64,000 nt of DNA. Source: Nilaparvata lugens. Lineage: Eukaryota > Arthropoda > Insecta > Hemiptera > Delphacidae. The stretch spans positions 55,066,497 to 55,130,496 of the forward strand of contig NC_052508.1 in the NCBI RefSeq assembly GCF_014356525.2, given 5' to 3'. Below are positions 9,781 through 23,300 of this stretch, one piece after another (the stretch's first letter is position 1; every line of letters begins with the position of its first letter). The notes beneath the pieces were generated by a model, which was given only the letters and a program-made list of their open reading frames with translations, did no database searches and had not been told where the DNA came from. The position numbers and the translations under genes were made by a program.

Positions 9781-12700
9781 AGTATCAACAAAGAATACAA
9801 ATATAAAACAGTAAATAAACATTTTATTATCTCTGTACATTTCTAGGTAACCAATTCGAATTGAAACAATGATAAACATGCATGGAAGTGTACAGATGAT
9901 AAAATTATTCAAGCTTAGCCTAAGAGCTAACGCCAACTATCTTAGTAGCTAAATCTAACATGTCACTCAGTACAATAAATTATCAAGATATCAGAACATA
10001 ATGCGTATTCATATATAAAAAAACTATAAAAATTGTCATTATAGTTCACACTGTCATGATTTACATTTGAAATGCTTTTTCGTTATCAACCAACAAGTGC
10101 TAACTGTAGTAATTTCCCTAAGGATGACATTGAATACTTAAAAAAAGACAGTACAAGACTCTACAAATAATTCAAGAACAAAGATATATCAATGTACAAA
10201 TATTGTATCTGCAAATATAAAATTTGGATCACATTACAATATTGTGCCTGCAAGAATTAAATCATTTAAATGCAATTATAAGCAGTCTCCAAGATGTGCT
10301 AGTACGATTAGGACGAAATTCACAGAAAATATGATTGTATAACATTCTTTGAGCAAATGAAATGTGATGTGAGAATTCAGAGTCAATAAATCAATTATTT
10401 GTTTGTAACTAGACAGTAAACTGAAACTTGATTTTTATTGTTCCCAAAGCATTATACAGTACTAATCAATATATGAGCTTATGAATATGGACCTTGAACT
10501 TTCAAATAACATAGGAGCAATCTAGTTAACATAAGTTAACAATATAGAATAGACACATTTCTGGTCAGATGATTTTATTTCCAATGCAGACTTTTTGAAT
10601 AATTATTTCTAATTTAATGAGCTGTTGGTAGATTGTTTCAATTGATTTTTAATAAATTTCATCATGACTGAACAACTTTTTAGAATTGACAAGCATGTAT
10701 TTCTCGAATGATCAATCTATTTGAAATTATAAAGGTAGGTTATATTTTAACTAAATGAAATTAGGAATTAAATAATGACAGAGATCAATGAATCAGAATG
10801 CTTAGATCTCAAAATTTGTTACAGATACATTGAATTCATTTCAGAGTAAATAAAATAAGGAGTATTTCTAATCAACGATAATTATATAATAATTTAATCG
10901 TGTGTCAATTATATTTAATAATTATTGAAAACACAACTGGATAAAGCTTGATATTCTTATAGTATAGGATTTGGTTTATGAGATTCCAATGTGATTAGTT
11001 ATAGTTATGTTTAATCCGATGCGTATTTCATAATCGATTTGTTTACTATTCATTTTTAGTACGATAATACTAAATAGTTATTATTAACATTACTACTACT
11101 TATAAAATAGTAATAATATTATTATTATCACATGGGTTGGTTTGATAAAATACAACTGGTATATTACTTGCAAATATAATAATATATTATTATATAAATA
11201 AATGTCTTTAAAATACACCACTGAAGAACAGTGGAGAGTACATTATTACAACATGCGTATAAATAATGCACGTTTTATAAAAAATATATACGAAATTTCT
11301 TTAGAATAATATAGTGACTTGTTAAAGAACTGATTCCGATTTATGAGAATGAAATTTAAAAACTAATGTCTTTGACACAGAAAGCATAATAATATTCATA
11401 ATTCGACTGGAAATTTATTACTTCTAATACACATGAATAGATTGTAGCATGACAACCAACCTTGGTTTGTCATGGATTTTGCTAAAATACTAATATTAAA
11501 GTACACATTCATCAAACATGCATACCAAACACATAAAAAACCAAGACATTTATTTTGAAAATATTGATTGAAGTTCTCTTCAAATGTTTGGGAAGTGGTT
11601 CCACTAGATAAAAGCTGTTTATGGGTTTCATAGGACAGTAATAGTCATAGACACAGAATTACAATATTGATAACAAATTTTCGTGCTTATAAACACCGAC
11701 ATATTAAATTACTAGTAGTACATTTCAGTTCATATCAATCGGATAAGATATTGAACTCAAAGTTTAGCACAACGTTTTACTGGATTATAAGTATGAGTAC
11801 AAAATCACTACCAATTTAATCTGGAAATAATTGGGTTTGTAATTAGAAATGTGCATAAGTAGAGTGCCAAATAGTTTCTTTCAAACGGCATGAAAAATAC
11901 CTTGTAATTCTATTAAATCATTCACAAGTAGTTTTTCAATGTATATTAACAATAAGAGCCACAAAAAGAAACCAAATCTTTGATACAAAACAATTCAAAA
12001 AAAACTACTCTATAATCGTCTATAAAGATTCAAGATTCATTCATGTTCAATCGATTCTGTCCATTGATTACGATATAACTCTAATCACTAACCTTCCATA
12101 ACACAAGCGTATTTTTATCACCGCAATTTGGTTTCTACGCTCTGCTGTGATTATTCAACACTTATACAATGTAACACGATTGAGCATCAGGATGAATTAG
12201 CAATCTTTGTCTCACTCCAAAAGCGTCTAGTCTTTGAAGAGGGTGGTACAATTTAGTTCAAAACTATCCTGATTGGAGTGTTCTCCATAGCGAATTATCA
12301 GTAGTCATCCAGAATGCAAGCTTTAATAGTTCTCAGCAGTCATCATGAATGCAGGCTTTAATAATGAGTTGTCAAGCAATGTGTCAATAATAAGTGTTTT
12401 GTTTCAGTAGGCTTGACATACTGATTTAAATCTGTGAACTCAGTGTGGTAGCCTAAACAACCGCAAGACTCACTCGGTGCTCTTTGGACCAAAACGTATT
12501 GATAAATGCTGCAGAATCACTGTCCTAGTTATTAGTTTATTCCTCCAACCCTAATTTTGTATTCAAATCTCTCGTTTATTCTTTCAACCCTAACAAGTAT
12601 TCAATCAAGCTCCTGCGTAAATAAAAAATGAAAACGTGTACGGTAAGTGAAAAACATATTTGACATAATTATGGTTTCCTTGATCAGAAAGCCTATGTCG
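9781..12700 (-). other. Repeat-poor 3' flank, possible long 3' UTR of CYRI
   Basis: Nearly 3 kb carry no transposon ends, no tandem repeats and almost no open frames, unlike the rest of the window. It lies downstream of the minus-strand CYRI stop codon. Several AATAAA hexamers occur on that strand, for example near 9821. A long 3' UTR would explain it, but that is inference from position and composition. Confidence 0.3.
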
Positions 12701-12733
12701 TCAAATCTTCCTGTTCGTCTTGTTTAGGGTGTT

Positions 12734-13147
12734 TTATACCAATCCTCCAAATAAACAAATATGAAGCAATTGAAAGAATAAGACGTTGATATTGTCAATA
12801 CCACTTTTATTTTTATTTTTACCACTTTTATTGGCTTGATATTGCCGTCTTATTCTTTCAATTATGGAGAGATACCACAACATCTCATACCATACAATCA
12901 AATATAAAGCAAATACCATAAGGTAAAAGCCGAATCTCGTACTTCCATTTTCAATGGAAAAATTCAACATTAAAAAAAAATATTCAGTAACAGTCTTGAA
13001 ATTGTCTGATGAAAGAAATGAGAACAACTGCATACTTTGTGAAATTGAAAAACTAATTGACTTTGCGGAATTAGCGCCAGACCAAAAAGAGATCAAGTTC
13101 AAATCAGCGATCTTATAGTTTTCTACATCTATATCTAAGTTATGCAA
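12734..13147 (-). CDS. Hypothetical 137-codon frame, hydrophobic
   Basis: One open minus-strand frame of 137 codons. Its middle is rich in aromatic and aliphatic residues (FGFYLMVFALYLIVWYEMLW, one likely membrane span) and is followed by a basic stretch and a lysine/asparagine-rich segment. I recognise no family. It could be a scrap of a chemosensory receptor or a chance frame in AT-rich DNA. It lies about 1.4 kb below the CYRI stop and shows no clear splice sites tying it to other exons. Confidence 0.15.
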   Translation of the reverse strand: MHNLDIDVENYKIADLNLISFWSGANSAKSISFSISQSMQLFSFLSSDNFKTVTEYFFLMLNFSIENGSTRFGFYLMVFALYLIVWYEMLWYLSIIERIRRQYQANKSGKNKNKSGIDNINVLFFQLLHICLFGGLV

Positions 13148-13207
13148 TTTAGATATAGATATGGAAACCCATAATATCGCTGATCACTCTCTGTGTGGCC
13201 GGACCCT

Positions 13208-13855
13208 TAACCTAGCGCCGCAGTGCAGGATGGTTTCTTAACCTAGCGCCGCAGTGCAGGATGGTTTCTTACAGCTTGGCGTTGTTGTCATTCGAGATGG
13301 GTGTCTGGCTTGGAAGTGTTTCGGTCGCATTGCAGGATGACTGTTAACGGTTGCCGGAAGATCAAGAGCTGGATTTTTTTCGTTATTTTTCATGATAGAG
13401 AAATTCTGATTGCAGATTCGTTCTCAGCGACCCCAAGTTTAGCCTAAAGGCTCAGAATGTCAACAATGTTTTCAAATAATTAAAAATCATCATGAAAAGT
13501 CATTAATATGGTAGTACACCACGTTTCTGGTAACTTTTTACTGGTGACTGGAGTTTATAGGCAACACAAAAATAAAAATAAACGTGAGAAAGAAAACTGC
13601 TGATGAACGCGAATAAGACAGCCACTCCATTGTTCTATTGTCTCGGCTGCTTGGCTGAACCTGGCTGGAGGGATCAAATAACCGACTGGTTTGATCTTTC
13701 GTCTGTCCGCTAGGCGGAACTACGTCGACCATTGCTGGGTGGAAGATGTTACTGCGGCCGCTCGCTTTCCCACCAACACTGCTATTATTTGCTGTCTCAG
13801 CGCCTAGTCCGATTCAGCCAAGCAACCAGCCTGCACTGCGGAGCTAGGTTAAACC
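13208..13855. mobile_element. GC-rich foldback element
   Basis: A 31-bp unit containing CCTAGCGCCGCAGTGCAGG is present twice in tandem at 13208-13270. Its complement CCTGCACTGCGGAGCTAGG closes the element near 13830-13852. An inner inverted pair, CTTGGCTGAACC near 13650 and GATTCAGCCAAG near 13811, strengthens the fold. It is clearly richer in G and C than its surroundings and has no transposase. Confidence 0.6.
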
Positions 13856-14531
13856 TAGGGGAGTGAAATCAGGGGTACCCTCTTCCTCCCTTGCAAAATA
13901 AATGTTGATGATTAAAAATCAATTCTAGAAACATTATTAGATAACCTAACAGATTATGATCCATTATTCGAATTGATGTATACACATATTTACAGTCTCA
14001 TTTTATGAACTGAGGAAATGTATTATGTCAAACAAGAAGAGAAATCCTTGTAAGCGGAAAAAATTCAGCCGTGGTGATGCCTGAAATCTCAACATTTAGA
14101 AGCAACTGATCTCAATCTCTTCTATAGCACCTTCCTTCCATCTCAGCACCTTCTCAAATCCTCACAGATCACACATTCACACTAACATTCTTGTCATACA
14201 TCTAGTTAAAATCAAAATAAAACACCAGGAATAACCTGAAGTTTACACTAAATCTACTATATAAAAATGATAACAACTAAGTGGAACACGGTAGAAAATT
14301 TGTTCTAAATAAATAGAATTGAACACATTGTATGTGAGAGCACAATCACTCCAGACAATGTGGAGCAATGTGTTGTTGTTGTTGAGAAGCACAGCAATTA
14401 ACAGTTTCAAACTAGTCGGAATGGACGTAGTTCGCAAATCAATAAAAAAGACTGAACAAGGCTTTCATGAGATGGCAGTGTTCAGCTTTTTGCCGCAACG
14501 CTCTAATGACTCCAAGCTCACCCAAGCAGGA

Positions 14532-14598
14532 TCACGCTGCAAGTAGATTCTTGATGTGCTTCGGAGTCGCATCCTCGTTTAGATGTTTGGTCGTGTAC
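14532..14598 (-). CDS. CYRI: CYRI terminal coding exon 7
   Basis: The acceptor ATTGCAG opens a 67-nt exon that finishes the arginine codon. It encodes [19 protein letters not shown] followed by two alanines and a TGA at 14534-14532. Human CYRI ends in a very similar way. The total coding length of 996 nt is a multiple of three. Confidence 0.95.
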
Positions 14599-17500
14599 CT
14601 GCAATATAATCACACATACATAATCAGATAAATTAATTAATAACATACAATTACTATGAAGTATACTTTATAAGCAACTGTCGATGACTTGGAAAATTTT
14701 CATTCGTCAGATGACAGAAACTGTGATGAATTTAATATTAGACAGAGCTTTAGCGTATTTCTCAAAAGAGGATCCAAATTTTTAACGTGATTCCAAGGCA
14801 CTGAGGCGGATTCCTACATATCAGCAATAGAGTCAGTTAATGCCTGAAAACAGTCGTTAGGTCATGTCAGAGGCCCTGAAATTGATCAGGTGCGACCTAA
14901 AAACTCAGACACCAGACCTGAGCCAGCCAGGTCACTCGATATTATTAGTCAGTGACCGGTATAGAGAAAAAATAATTCCATCCAGTTTTAATATGACTAT
15001 TCTCACTCCGCCCAATACTGATATGTGGGAATCCACCATTACATTCAGTATCAAATCAAATTACCTTCATTTCAATGTGATAAGTATATATTATTGTTTA
15101 ATATTTATTGATAAGTATTTATTATTGTTTAAAATGGAATTAAAAACAAAATATTTCAGGATGGTTTTCATTATTTTAGCCAATGTGTTCTATTCATTCA
15201 ATATTGGAACAAAGTTTTATCTTTCAACTTTTTGGTGAAGCTACTCTTATGTATCTTGAAATAAAAAATCCTGATTCACATACTTGAAAATAACATTAAT
15301 ATGTTGAAAAATGTTGGAATAAAAGTTTTTTTTTTAAGGGTACTAAAGCTGCGTTTACACCAACATTTTGTTAATAACTTAATCCTTATAGATTCTATCA
15401 TAGAGAAACAATAGCATAAGTAGATATCCCATGGTATAGGGCGTTTATGTCGCAAGTTTTACTATCTCGAACTGATAGTCCACGTAGTTCTTTCCTGTGA
15501 AGCTTTATGACGCTGGTAGTCTCTCATATTGTGCCGTTCATACATTCTCACCCCAACAAAACAATAAAATTCGACAATAATCGACAGTAATCGGCTTGAG
15601 ATAACAGTAAACGTTGCGACATAAACCCCCTGTACCATGAGATATCTACTTACGCTATTGTTTCTCTATGATTCTATTAGATTAAACATAACTTATCATA
15701 CACATGATAAACATATGTGTTTGTCAAGTTCCATTCAATCTAATAGAATCTATAAGGATTAACATTTTGTTAATAACATTGGTGTAAACGCAGATTAAGA
15801 TTTTTAATTCCAGTTTTCTTTGTACAATAATTTTGCTATAATTGCTTTAGAAACATAATTATGTGTTACAATAGAAATAGCAATTGATTTCAGTTGTTGT
15901 ATCAGATGTGGTTTGATTGACCTTGGTTTCTATTTGACCTTGATGCAACTAACATCCTATAAACATTTTGATAAATTCACTTCTAGTATCCTTGTTTACA
16001 GCTGTAACATGCTATTGAAAAAGTGTTGACTTATAATATACAGTGTGCACAAAAAAGAATGACCCGATTTTAAATAGCTATATTTATTAGAAAGAAGGGG
16101 TTAACACTAAAAAATTGCATACTAAAATACTCACAAAATATTGGAGTTTACAAAAATGCATCATAAATGTTCAATATGTCCTCCATTGGCTGCACGGACG
16201 ACATGTAATAACTTGCCTCAACGTTGGGTAGGGCGTATAGGACCGCGAGACCAAGCTTCACACTCTTGGCCTCCTAGGTTCCCTCACATAACACCATACG
16301 ATTTTTTCCTGTGGGGATATGTTGAACAACAATGTTTACGTTCCTCCCTTACCTCATGGATTAATGAAATGAAAACCCGAATATCAGCGTCTGTAGACTC
16401 AGTGACAGAAGACACCTTACGTTCAGTTTGGGATGAATTAAGCTACAGACTAGATGTCGGCCGTGCAGCCAATGAAGGACATATTGAACATTTATGATGC
16501 ATTTTCGTAAACTCGTATATTTTGTGAGTATTTTTTAGTATGCAATTTGTTATAGTGAGGTACACGTTATAATGGCAGTGTGTTATTTGCAATGGTGTTG
16601 CTATCCTTGTCTATCGTTCAACAAAGCAGATGACGCTATCTCTTTCACGCTTTGCGATGTTGCCACATCGTTTTTAACAATGTAGAAATTCAACTAATTG
16701 ACAAAATATTTCATCTCAATCATGAAAATTTATTATTACATCTTTAAAAAATATATTTTCTTGACAAATAAAATATGATTTACTATTTTCAACAATAATG
16801 AACAGTTAAATTCATCAGATGTTTGGGTGGCAAGGCTGAGATCTGGCAACCCTTTTCTCCTATCTTTCTACACTGCCATAATAACGTGGACCTCACTATA
16901 GTGTTAAGCCCTTCTTCCTAATAGATATAGCTATTTAAAATCGGGTCATTCGTTTTTGTAGACACTATACTTGTTTACAGTTGTTACATGGTATTAAAAA
17001 AGAGTTCGACTCATAATATTCTTGTTTACAGTTGTTACATGGTATTGAAAAAGAGTTCGACTCATAATATTCTTGTTTACAGTTGTAACATGGTATAAAA
17101 AGAGTTCGACTCCTAATATTCTTGTTTACAGTTGTTACATGGTATTAAAAAAGAGTTCGACTCATAATATTCTTGTTTACAGTTGTTACATGGTATTAAA
17201 AAAGAGTTCGACTCCTAATATTCTTGTTTACAGTTGTAACATGGTATTAAAAAAGAGTTCGACTCCTAATATTCTTGTTTTCAGTTGTAGCATGGTATTA
17301 AAAAGAGTTCGACTCCTAATATTCTTGTTTACAGTTGTAACATTGTATTAAAAAAGAGTTCGACTCATAATATCCTTGTTTACAGCAGTAACATGGTACT
17401 AAAAAAAGAGTCTGGTTTATGATATCCTTGTTTACAGCTGTAAAATGGTATTAAAAATGTTTAAAATGTGAGTGTACCTTAGAGCATTGAGAAGCCCTTC

Positions 17501-20289
17501 AGAACGTACAGCAGGCTGATCTTTGAGTAGTTTGACGCATCCCTTGACGTCGACATTAGACGCCTTGACGAAGGCGCCGTGAGGGTGGACGTGGTCGTAC
17601 AGAATCACCAGACCTACCATCACGCGCAGCACAAACAGTTGCGTCTCTTCTCTCTGGAACTGAGCTATTAGGCTTCTGAAAACAACAATAATTCTACTGT
17701 TAAAATATTTCATAATTTAAATGGGTTTGAAACTTGGAGAAGAATAGCAAAGAAGGAAGAGAAAGAGCTAATAGTAATTTGAAAATACTATGATCAGTAT
17801 AAAAATAAATACTGTTAGCAGTATTTGAAATACTAAATTTAAGATAATATTTGAAAATAGTCCTGCGCAGAGACATGGTGAAACTCGAACGCTGATGCAA
17901 ATTAATCAATTAAGATTCATACAACACTCCCTGAATTCAAGAAAGATTTTTCTATAATTTGCTTTTGGATAGACTAGCTTACAGATAAGCCCAGTTCACA
18001 TGTAACCTCTTCCATATAACTGCTTGACATAAATTGCTTTGCAGCTTTTCTTTCCTTGTCTATAAAACATTTTATTCTGCAAAATGTATTGGATTGCAAT
18101 TCTGTATCTATTTCAATTCTCAAATATATGTATTGATTAAGTAATTACTTATATTATCCTCTCTCTTTTCAAAACTTTTTCTATTTAAAATCTTCTTATT
18201 TGTATCTGTTTTCCCCCACTTTTGTTTATTCTCTTTCCCATGTATTGAATACTATCAGGCCTACACACATTTTTTTTCCTCATATCCACATTCACTATAC
18301 ATGAAATCAACAAATTCATCTTTGATTCCAATTCTCACTGTATTAAAATTCTTCAGTAGCTTGTCTATTCATTTGTTTCAATTTATTTTTGCTTTTTCTT
18401 TCAGCAGTGGAGTGATTGAGTTTATTGAAAAACACTTACTTTAATACTGTACTTTTATTATTCAATATTAAATCTCATATTTATTACATTTTTTTGTCAT
18501 TTCTTGATTCTATTTTTTATTATTTATTTATTTATCATTTACAATCACCTTAAGGACAAAGAAACAGACTACAGTCCAAAACTTCTTTTCAATACTTTAA
18601 TACTTTTATTATTCAATATTGAATCTCATATTTATTACATTTTATTGTCATTTCTTGATTCTATTTTTTATTATTTATCATTTACAATCACCTTAAGGAC
18701 AAAGAAACAGACTACGGTCCAAAACTTATTTTCAATTTCATAAAATAAATTGTCCAAATAAAGGTTATGTGCGACTTTCCAATTCTTCACTAATTTCCAC
18801 ATTGAAACAAAACACAAACACTTGAAACAATTAATTTTGAATTTAGAAAGATTAAGATCCGAATTGATAACAGAATTCCTTCTACTTAGTAGCCTACTCG
18901 AAACTGTGAAATAAATATCAATTTGAAATATTTTGTTCCGAAAATTAAAACAATCTCTGTATATTTTGTATTGTATTTTTTCCAAACGACATGGCTAAGT
19001 GGTAGAGTGAACATTATTGACCAAACTTCGCCAAGTCAACAAATAAAGAAGTCAATCTATTAATAAGATCAGTCAACGGTTGATTTTCAATGGAAAACAA
19101 TACAACCTCTTGCCCCATATTCTTCTTGTGATCCAGTCAACGAAGGGTTACAGAGGGCCATGTTTGGAAGACAATTTTTGACTCCGCAGCTCTGTTAAGG
19201 GTAGTAAGGAGTTCAACATTCCAAAAGTCCCCACCCCTTCACGCTAGTGCTAAGGAGGTGGTCAAAGGTATTGTGCAAGATAATATATGGGCCCACATAC
19301 GTACAAGGATAAAGGAGAAGAATACATAACGTAGACATCAGGTACCTCTATAATACTCCAAACATTATGAGTAAAGTAAAATTTGAAAGAATTTTATGGG
19401 TTGGGCATGTACAGAGAAGAGAGGAGTCCAAACTTGATGAAGTTTTATCACCCAGCCCCCCCAAGAAAGCGACCTCATGGAAGATACAGACAAAGATGGT
19501 GGCAAGAAGTTAACTGAGATATAGAGAGACTTGGAGCTACCGAAGGAAATGTCCAGGAAAGATACACCTGGAAGCTTTTTGTAGGTGCGACCAAATGTCG
19601 ACTTGGACATAGATGACACTGGGATCCAAGTACCTATCTAAATATCCTATGAATCTAAGTACCTTCAATTCAAATACTAACTAATATGATAATAACTGAT
19701 ATACCACCTATTGGACCTTCTTTCTTTATGTATGTTTACAAATTACACTGTAAATAACATTGGTAGATAAAATAGTAAGGCGATCCTTGTGCCTAATTTT
19801 CTCCCAAATTAAGGTGATGACAGAGTCCAAAATGAGGAAAACCTTAAGGACCGGTTTCCGAACTCGGGATCTATAAGTTCTGGAATAAAATAAGCGCTCG
19901 GGTCTAAATTGACTTTCTGAGTCAAGATTTCATCTTCTAAACTCCGGGGTTTATCAAGTTCTCGACTTATTCAAGTCCAGGACTTTAACGCAGTAAACAT
20001 GAGGGAAATTCATAATAGTTTGCTGTTTTATTGTTGGCATTATAGCAAAACGGAAACAGCTGTTTGCAGCGGAATAATTCAAATGAGCATGCCCTCCAAA
20101 CTATTTTGTAAAAATAGTAGGCCTATTCAAAGCAGAACCTTTTTGAAAGGTGAATGAATAAACATTTCATTTCACGTTATGCTATTATTGATCATTGATC
20201 CTAACCAGTGATTTTGGAATAAAAATTTCATTAGGCTATTGAGTTTGAAAACGTATTTGTTTTGAAAAAAAAACTGGAATAATAATAAT

Positions 20290-20333
<44 letters not shown>

Positions 20334-23300
20334 TTTTGTTATATTATTATTAATATGTTGAATATGACATTGATTAATAACATTCAGATTGGAATATAAA
20401 TTCCAAGGCAATCCTTGTATTATTTTTCTTGAACATTTTCAGGTTATGTCAGTCGTAAAATAAGGTTAGTTTTTCACGCATAATACAATTTTATTCCAAA
20501 ATGAACTTGCAAACTATAAATTATGAATTTAGATGGACTAATCCAAATAATTTAGGTATTCCATCACATCTATTTGGCTTTTTATCTATTCCAAAACAAT
20601 AACTGAATTGTGTTTGCTCAAGTCTAGAACTTGAATTTAAACCACTCTACTCTCTCAGACAGAATACTATAGTTACTCATTGTTCTCCCTAGGAAATAAA
20701 ATTATAACTAAGAACTAGAAGTAATTCCATTTGGATAACATGAGTGCATCTCTATAATGCCGCATCCACATATTGGCCCAATGAAGGCCAATGACGACCA
20801 GCGCCAGTGTGTGGATGGGTGGTTCGCCAACGTTGGCTACCGCTGGCCTTGATTGGTCACTGGTCACATTGCAGGCTGGGCCAGCGACTGGGCCAACAAG
20901 TGAAGTATGCAACTAAGGCGATTGTCAGGCACTGAACAGGAAGCCTATTTATAAGTTATTTTTTAGCAAGCTTTATGAAGAAGAATTCCATGGTTATTTT
21001 CTTATTGCGGATGATGCCCATATGAGATTTTTGCTTGTGCGTGGGTAAGGGAGTGAGTGCTTGGAAGATTGATGAGATGATCAAAAGTCCATGCATACCG
21101 GCGAGATTCAAACCCACGACCAGGTAGCCTAGACTGAAGAGTACAACGCCTTAGTCGTCCCGGCTAATCTGGCCAGCAATATTTAATAATTCCAATAAAT
21201 AATAGCAATATAGCATAATGTAAAAGAAACAAGAAGAATGATAGGCTGATCAAAGGATCAAAGGCTGATTCATAACCGAACATTCGACTAATGATAGAGG
21301 TAATATAATATTATGGGTATTTTTATTCCCAGGTTTCCAGAATTGTTCAAGAGTGTCTACTATTATTAATATTAAATCAATCAGATTCTAGAGAAAATTT
21401 ACCAAAAATATAAAATTACTATGTAGATCTTGAGATAAAATAGAAAATTAATCTGTAGGTCTTGAGATTGATCAGATCATTGAAGAATACAGAACAATCC
21501 AGGTGCATATAAATTAAATTTTGGTTACTTGTAATGAAAGAGCCCATCATAAATCTGATTGCTGAAGTAATAAAATAGATTGCTGAAGTAATTCAATTGA
21601 TTGAAGTGATAGCTAGCTTGATAGAATATCATTTCAACCACAGACTTGGAATATTTCTTATGAACGGGAACGTGATGAGAATAGAAGGCAAATTCCAAAT
21701 GAGATACGATCATTCGTTGAAGAAAAAACAATACATTAATTTATTATTGTTTCTCTTAATTATTGTGATAAATTATACTTACGGACTCTCCAACATACGT
21801 AAACAAACTTTTGCCATCGTACTCAGTGTCTCTGTTGTATTTTCAATTGGTATTTCAGTTTTCTGAAACAAGAAGTAGACAAATTAAATAAAATATTTGA
21901 AGAAATAAGTTTCTTTCTTAATATACTTGTATGTATTTTATTGATTTTATCCTTCCAAAGAAGGAACGTGTGAAGGTATAGTATAAGAGTATAGTCCCAA
22001 GTGGATTTAGAGAATTTCGTAGTTGCAATTTGCATTCATATTTATTAGACGATCATCTTGTAGCATAGCATATCCTGTACAACGTCATTAACTAACAATA
22101 GCCTACTCTTATTGACAGTGCTTCCATCTACTGTCACATTCATTTTTGTGCATTACCTACAATCCAAATTCAATTTCAATTCAAAATGTTTCAGAAAACA
22201 ATAATCCGTCGGCTTTCTTCATACAGATAATAGGATACAATGCATTCTATTTGCATTAAGGTAACGGAAGTAAAATATGAAACTGATAGATCAGATGTTC
22301 AAGGTAGGTTCCCAGCTACCGAAAAGTGATCTTAAGGCTGTGCAAAGGCTAAAATGAAACATTCTGCTGGTGATATTTTTAAAAGATTTTCTATTTGTGT
22401 TTCTCAGGAAAACATTTTTTCCTGATTAATAGTCATAGGTAGAAGCGCAGTTGCCAATTTGTCAGTCGTCTGACTGCTTTCAGACAGGAAACTTCGCATG
22501 AGTAGCATGAGCACATGAACAGTCACTAGAAGTTGGAGAAAGCTGGCCGCTTCAAAACGGCAACATCGCGCCTCTGTATCCCTCCCGCTGTATGCTTTCT
22601 CCGCTGCTCATGTCCATCCCAAGTGAGAAGTAAGTCTGTACACAATATAGGCACTAATCTGAAAAACCCGTGGAAATCAATGAGAAGACACGAACCTCCT
22701 GAACGAATCTGGACGTGGCCTCGCTGAGCACTTTGAGCATGGGCGTGGCGTGTGCGTAGAACAGAGACATGCGATTGGCCACCTCGACTGAGACGTCCGG
22801 CGCACTGGGCATGCTGTCCTCCTGGTCGCGGCACATCCGCATCCGGTTCACCGTTCTCCGGTAGTAGCTGAAGTCGTTCTGGATCGCCGGCGTTTTCATC
22901 TGACAACAAAACACGATTTCCTTTATTCAAAAATTTCATTTATTTATTGGATGGAGCAGACAGATACACTATTCAGCAAAGAAAAAACAGGCTAATTGCC
23001 AATTTGGGAGTAAAGCAGTTTTGGGCTAGGCCTGTTGCTCTCGCCCAGTCATATTTATATATTGATTTGTAATTATATTAATGAATAAATGAGTTTCAGA
23101 CGATAAAGAAGTCCATATTTCCATATTATAGGTACTAAGCTACAATATTGTACAGATTGTACATAAACATTGTTTGGTGAGAAATATTTGAAATACTTCT
23201 GTAGCTTAGAATCTACATAGTTCCATAACTCTGAAAATGAAATGTCGATAAGAATATATTTTAAAATGAGAACTTCAGTAGTAATCTTATGTAATTTGAA

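Larger units (their letters stand above)
15986..17458. repeat. 51-bp minisatellite, split by a transposon
   Basis: Eleven units of about 51 bp share CTTGTTTACAGTTGTAACAT and AAAAAGAGTTCGACTC. One unit lies at 15986-16040 and ten at 16968-17458. The mariner-like element at 16041-16967 sits between them. Because 51 is a multiple of three, a long frame (17073-17351) appears with a 17-residue repeat, but this is a by-product of the period. Confidence 0.9.
14599..17477 (-). other. CYRI intron 6
   Basis: It holds, in window order, a retroelement-like remnant (14839-14952), MITE B copy 2 with a nested MITE (15344-15797), and a minisatellite split by a mariner-like element that itself contains a family A MITE (15986-17458). 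Confidence 0.85.
17676..21782 (-). other. CYRI intron 5
   Basis: Contents in order: a 156-bp tandem duplication (18437-18737), a retroelement C-terminal scrap (19130-19620), an AAT microsatellite (20283-20333), a GC-rich palindromic repeat (20750-20905) and a tRNA-derived SINE (21001-21176). No other gene is visible. Confidence 0.8.

Noticed and set aside
17073..17351. 92-codon frame with a 17-residue repeat
   Set aside because: The frame is a by-product of a 51-bp minisatellite whose period is a multiple of three. It is intronic to CYRI and has no independent support.
20172..20411. 79-codon minus frame with an isoleucine run
   Set aside because: It is the translation of an AAT microsatellite.
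21121..21176. Possible tRNA gene
   Set aside because: Only A- and B-box-like blocks are seen; acceptor and anticodon stems are not kept, so SINE fits better.
22526..22939. 137-codon minus frame overlapping CYRI exon 4
   Set aside because: It is an out-of-frame reading of the exon; the CYRI frame matches the family and has proper splice borders.
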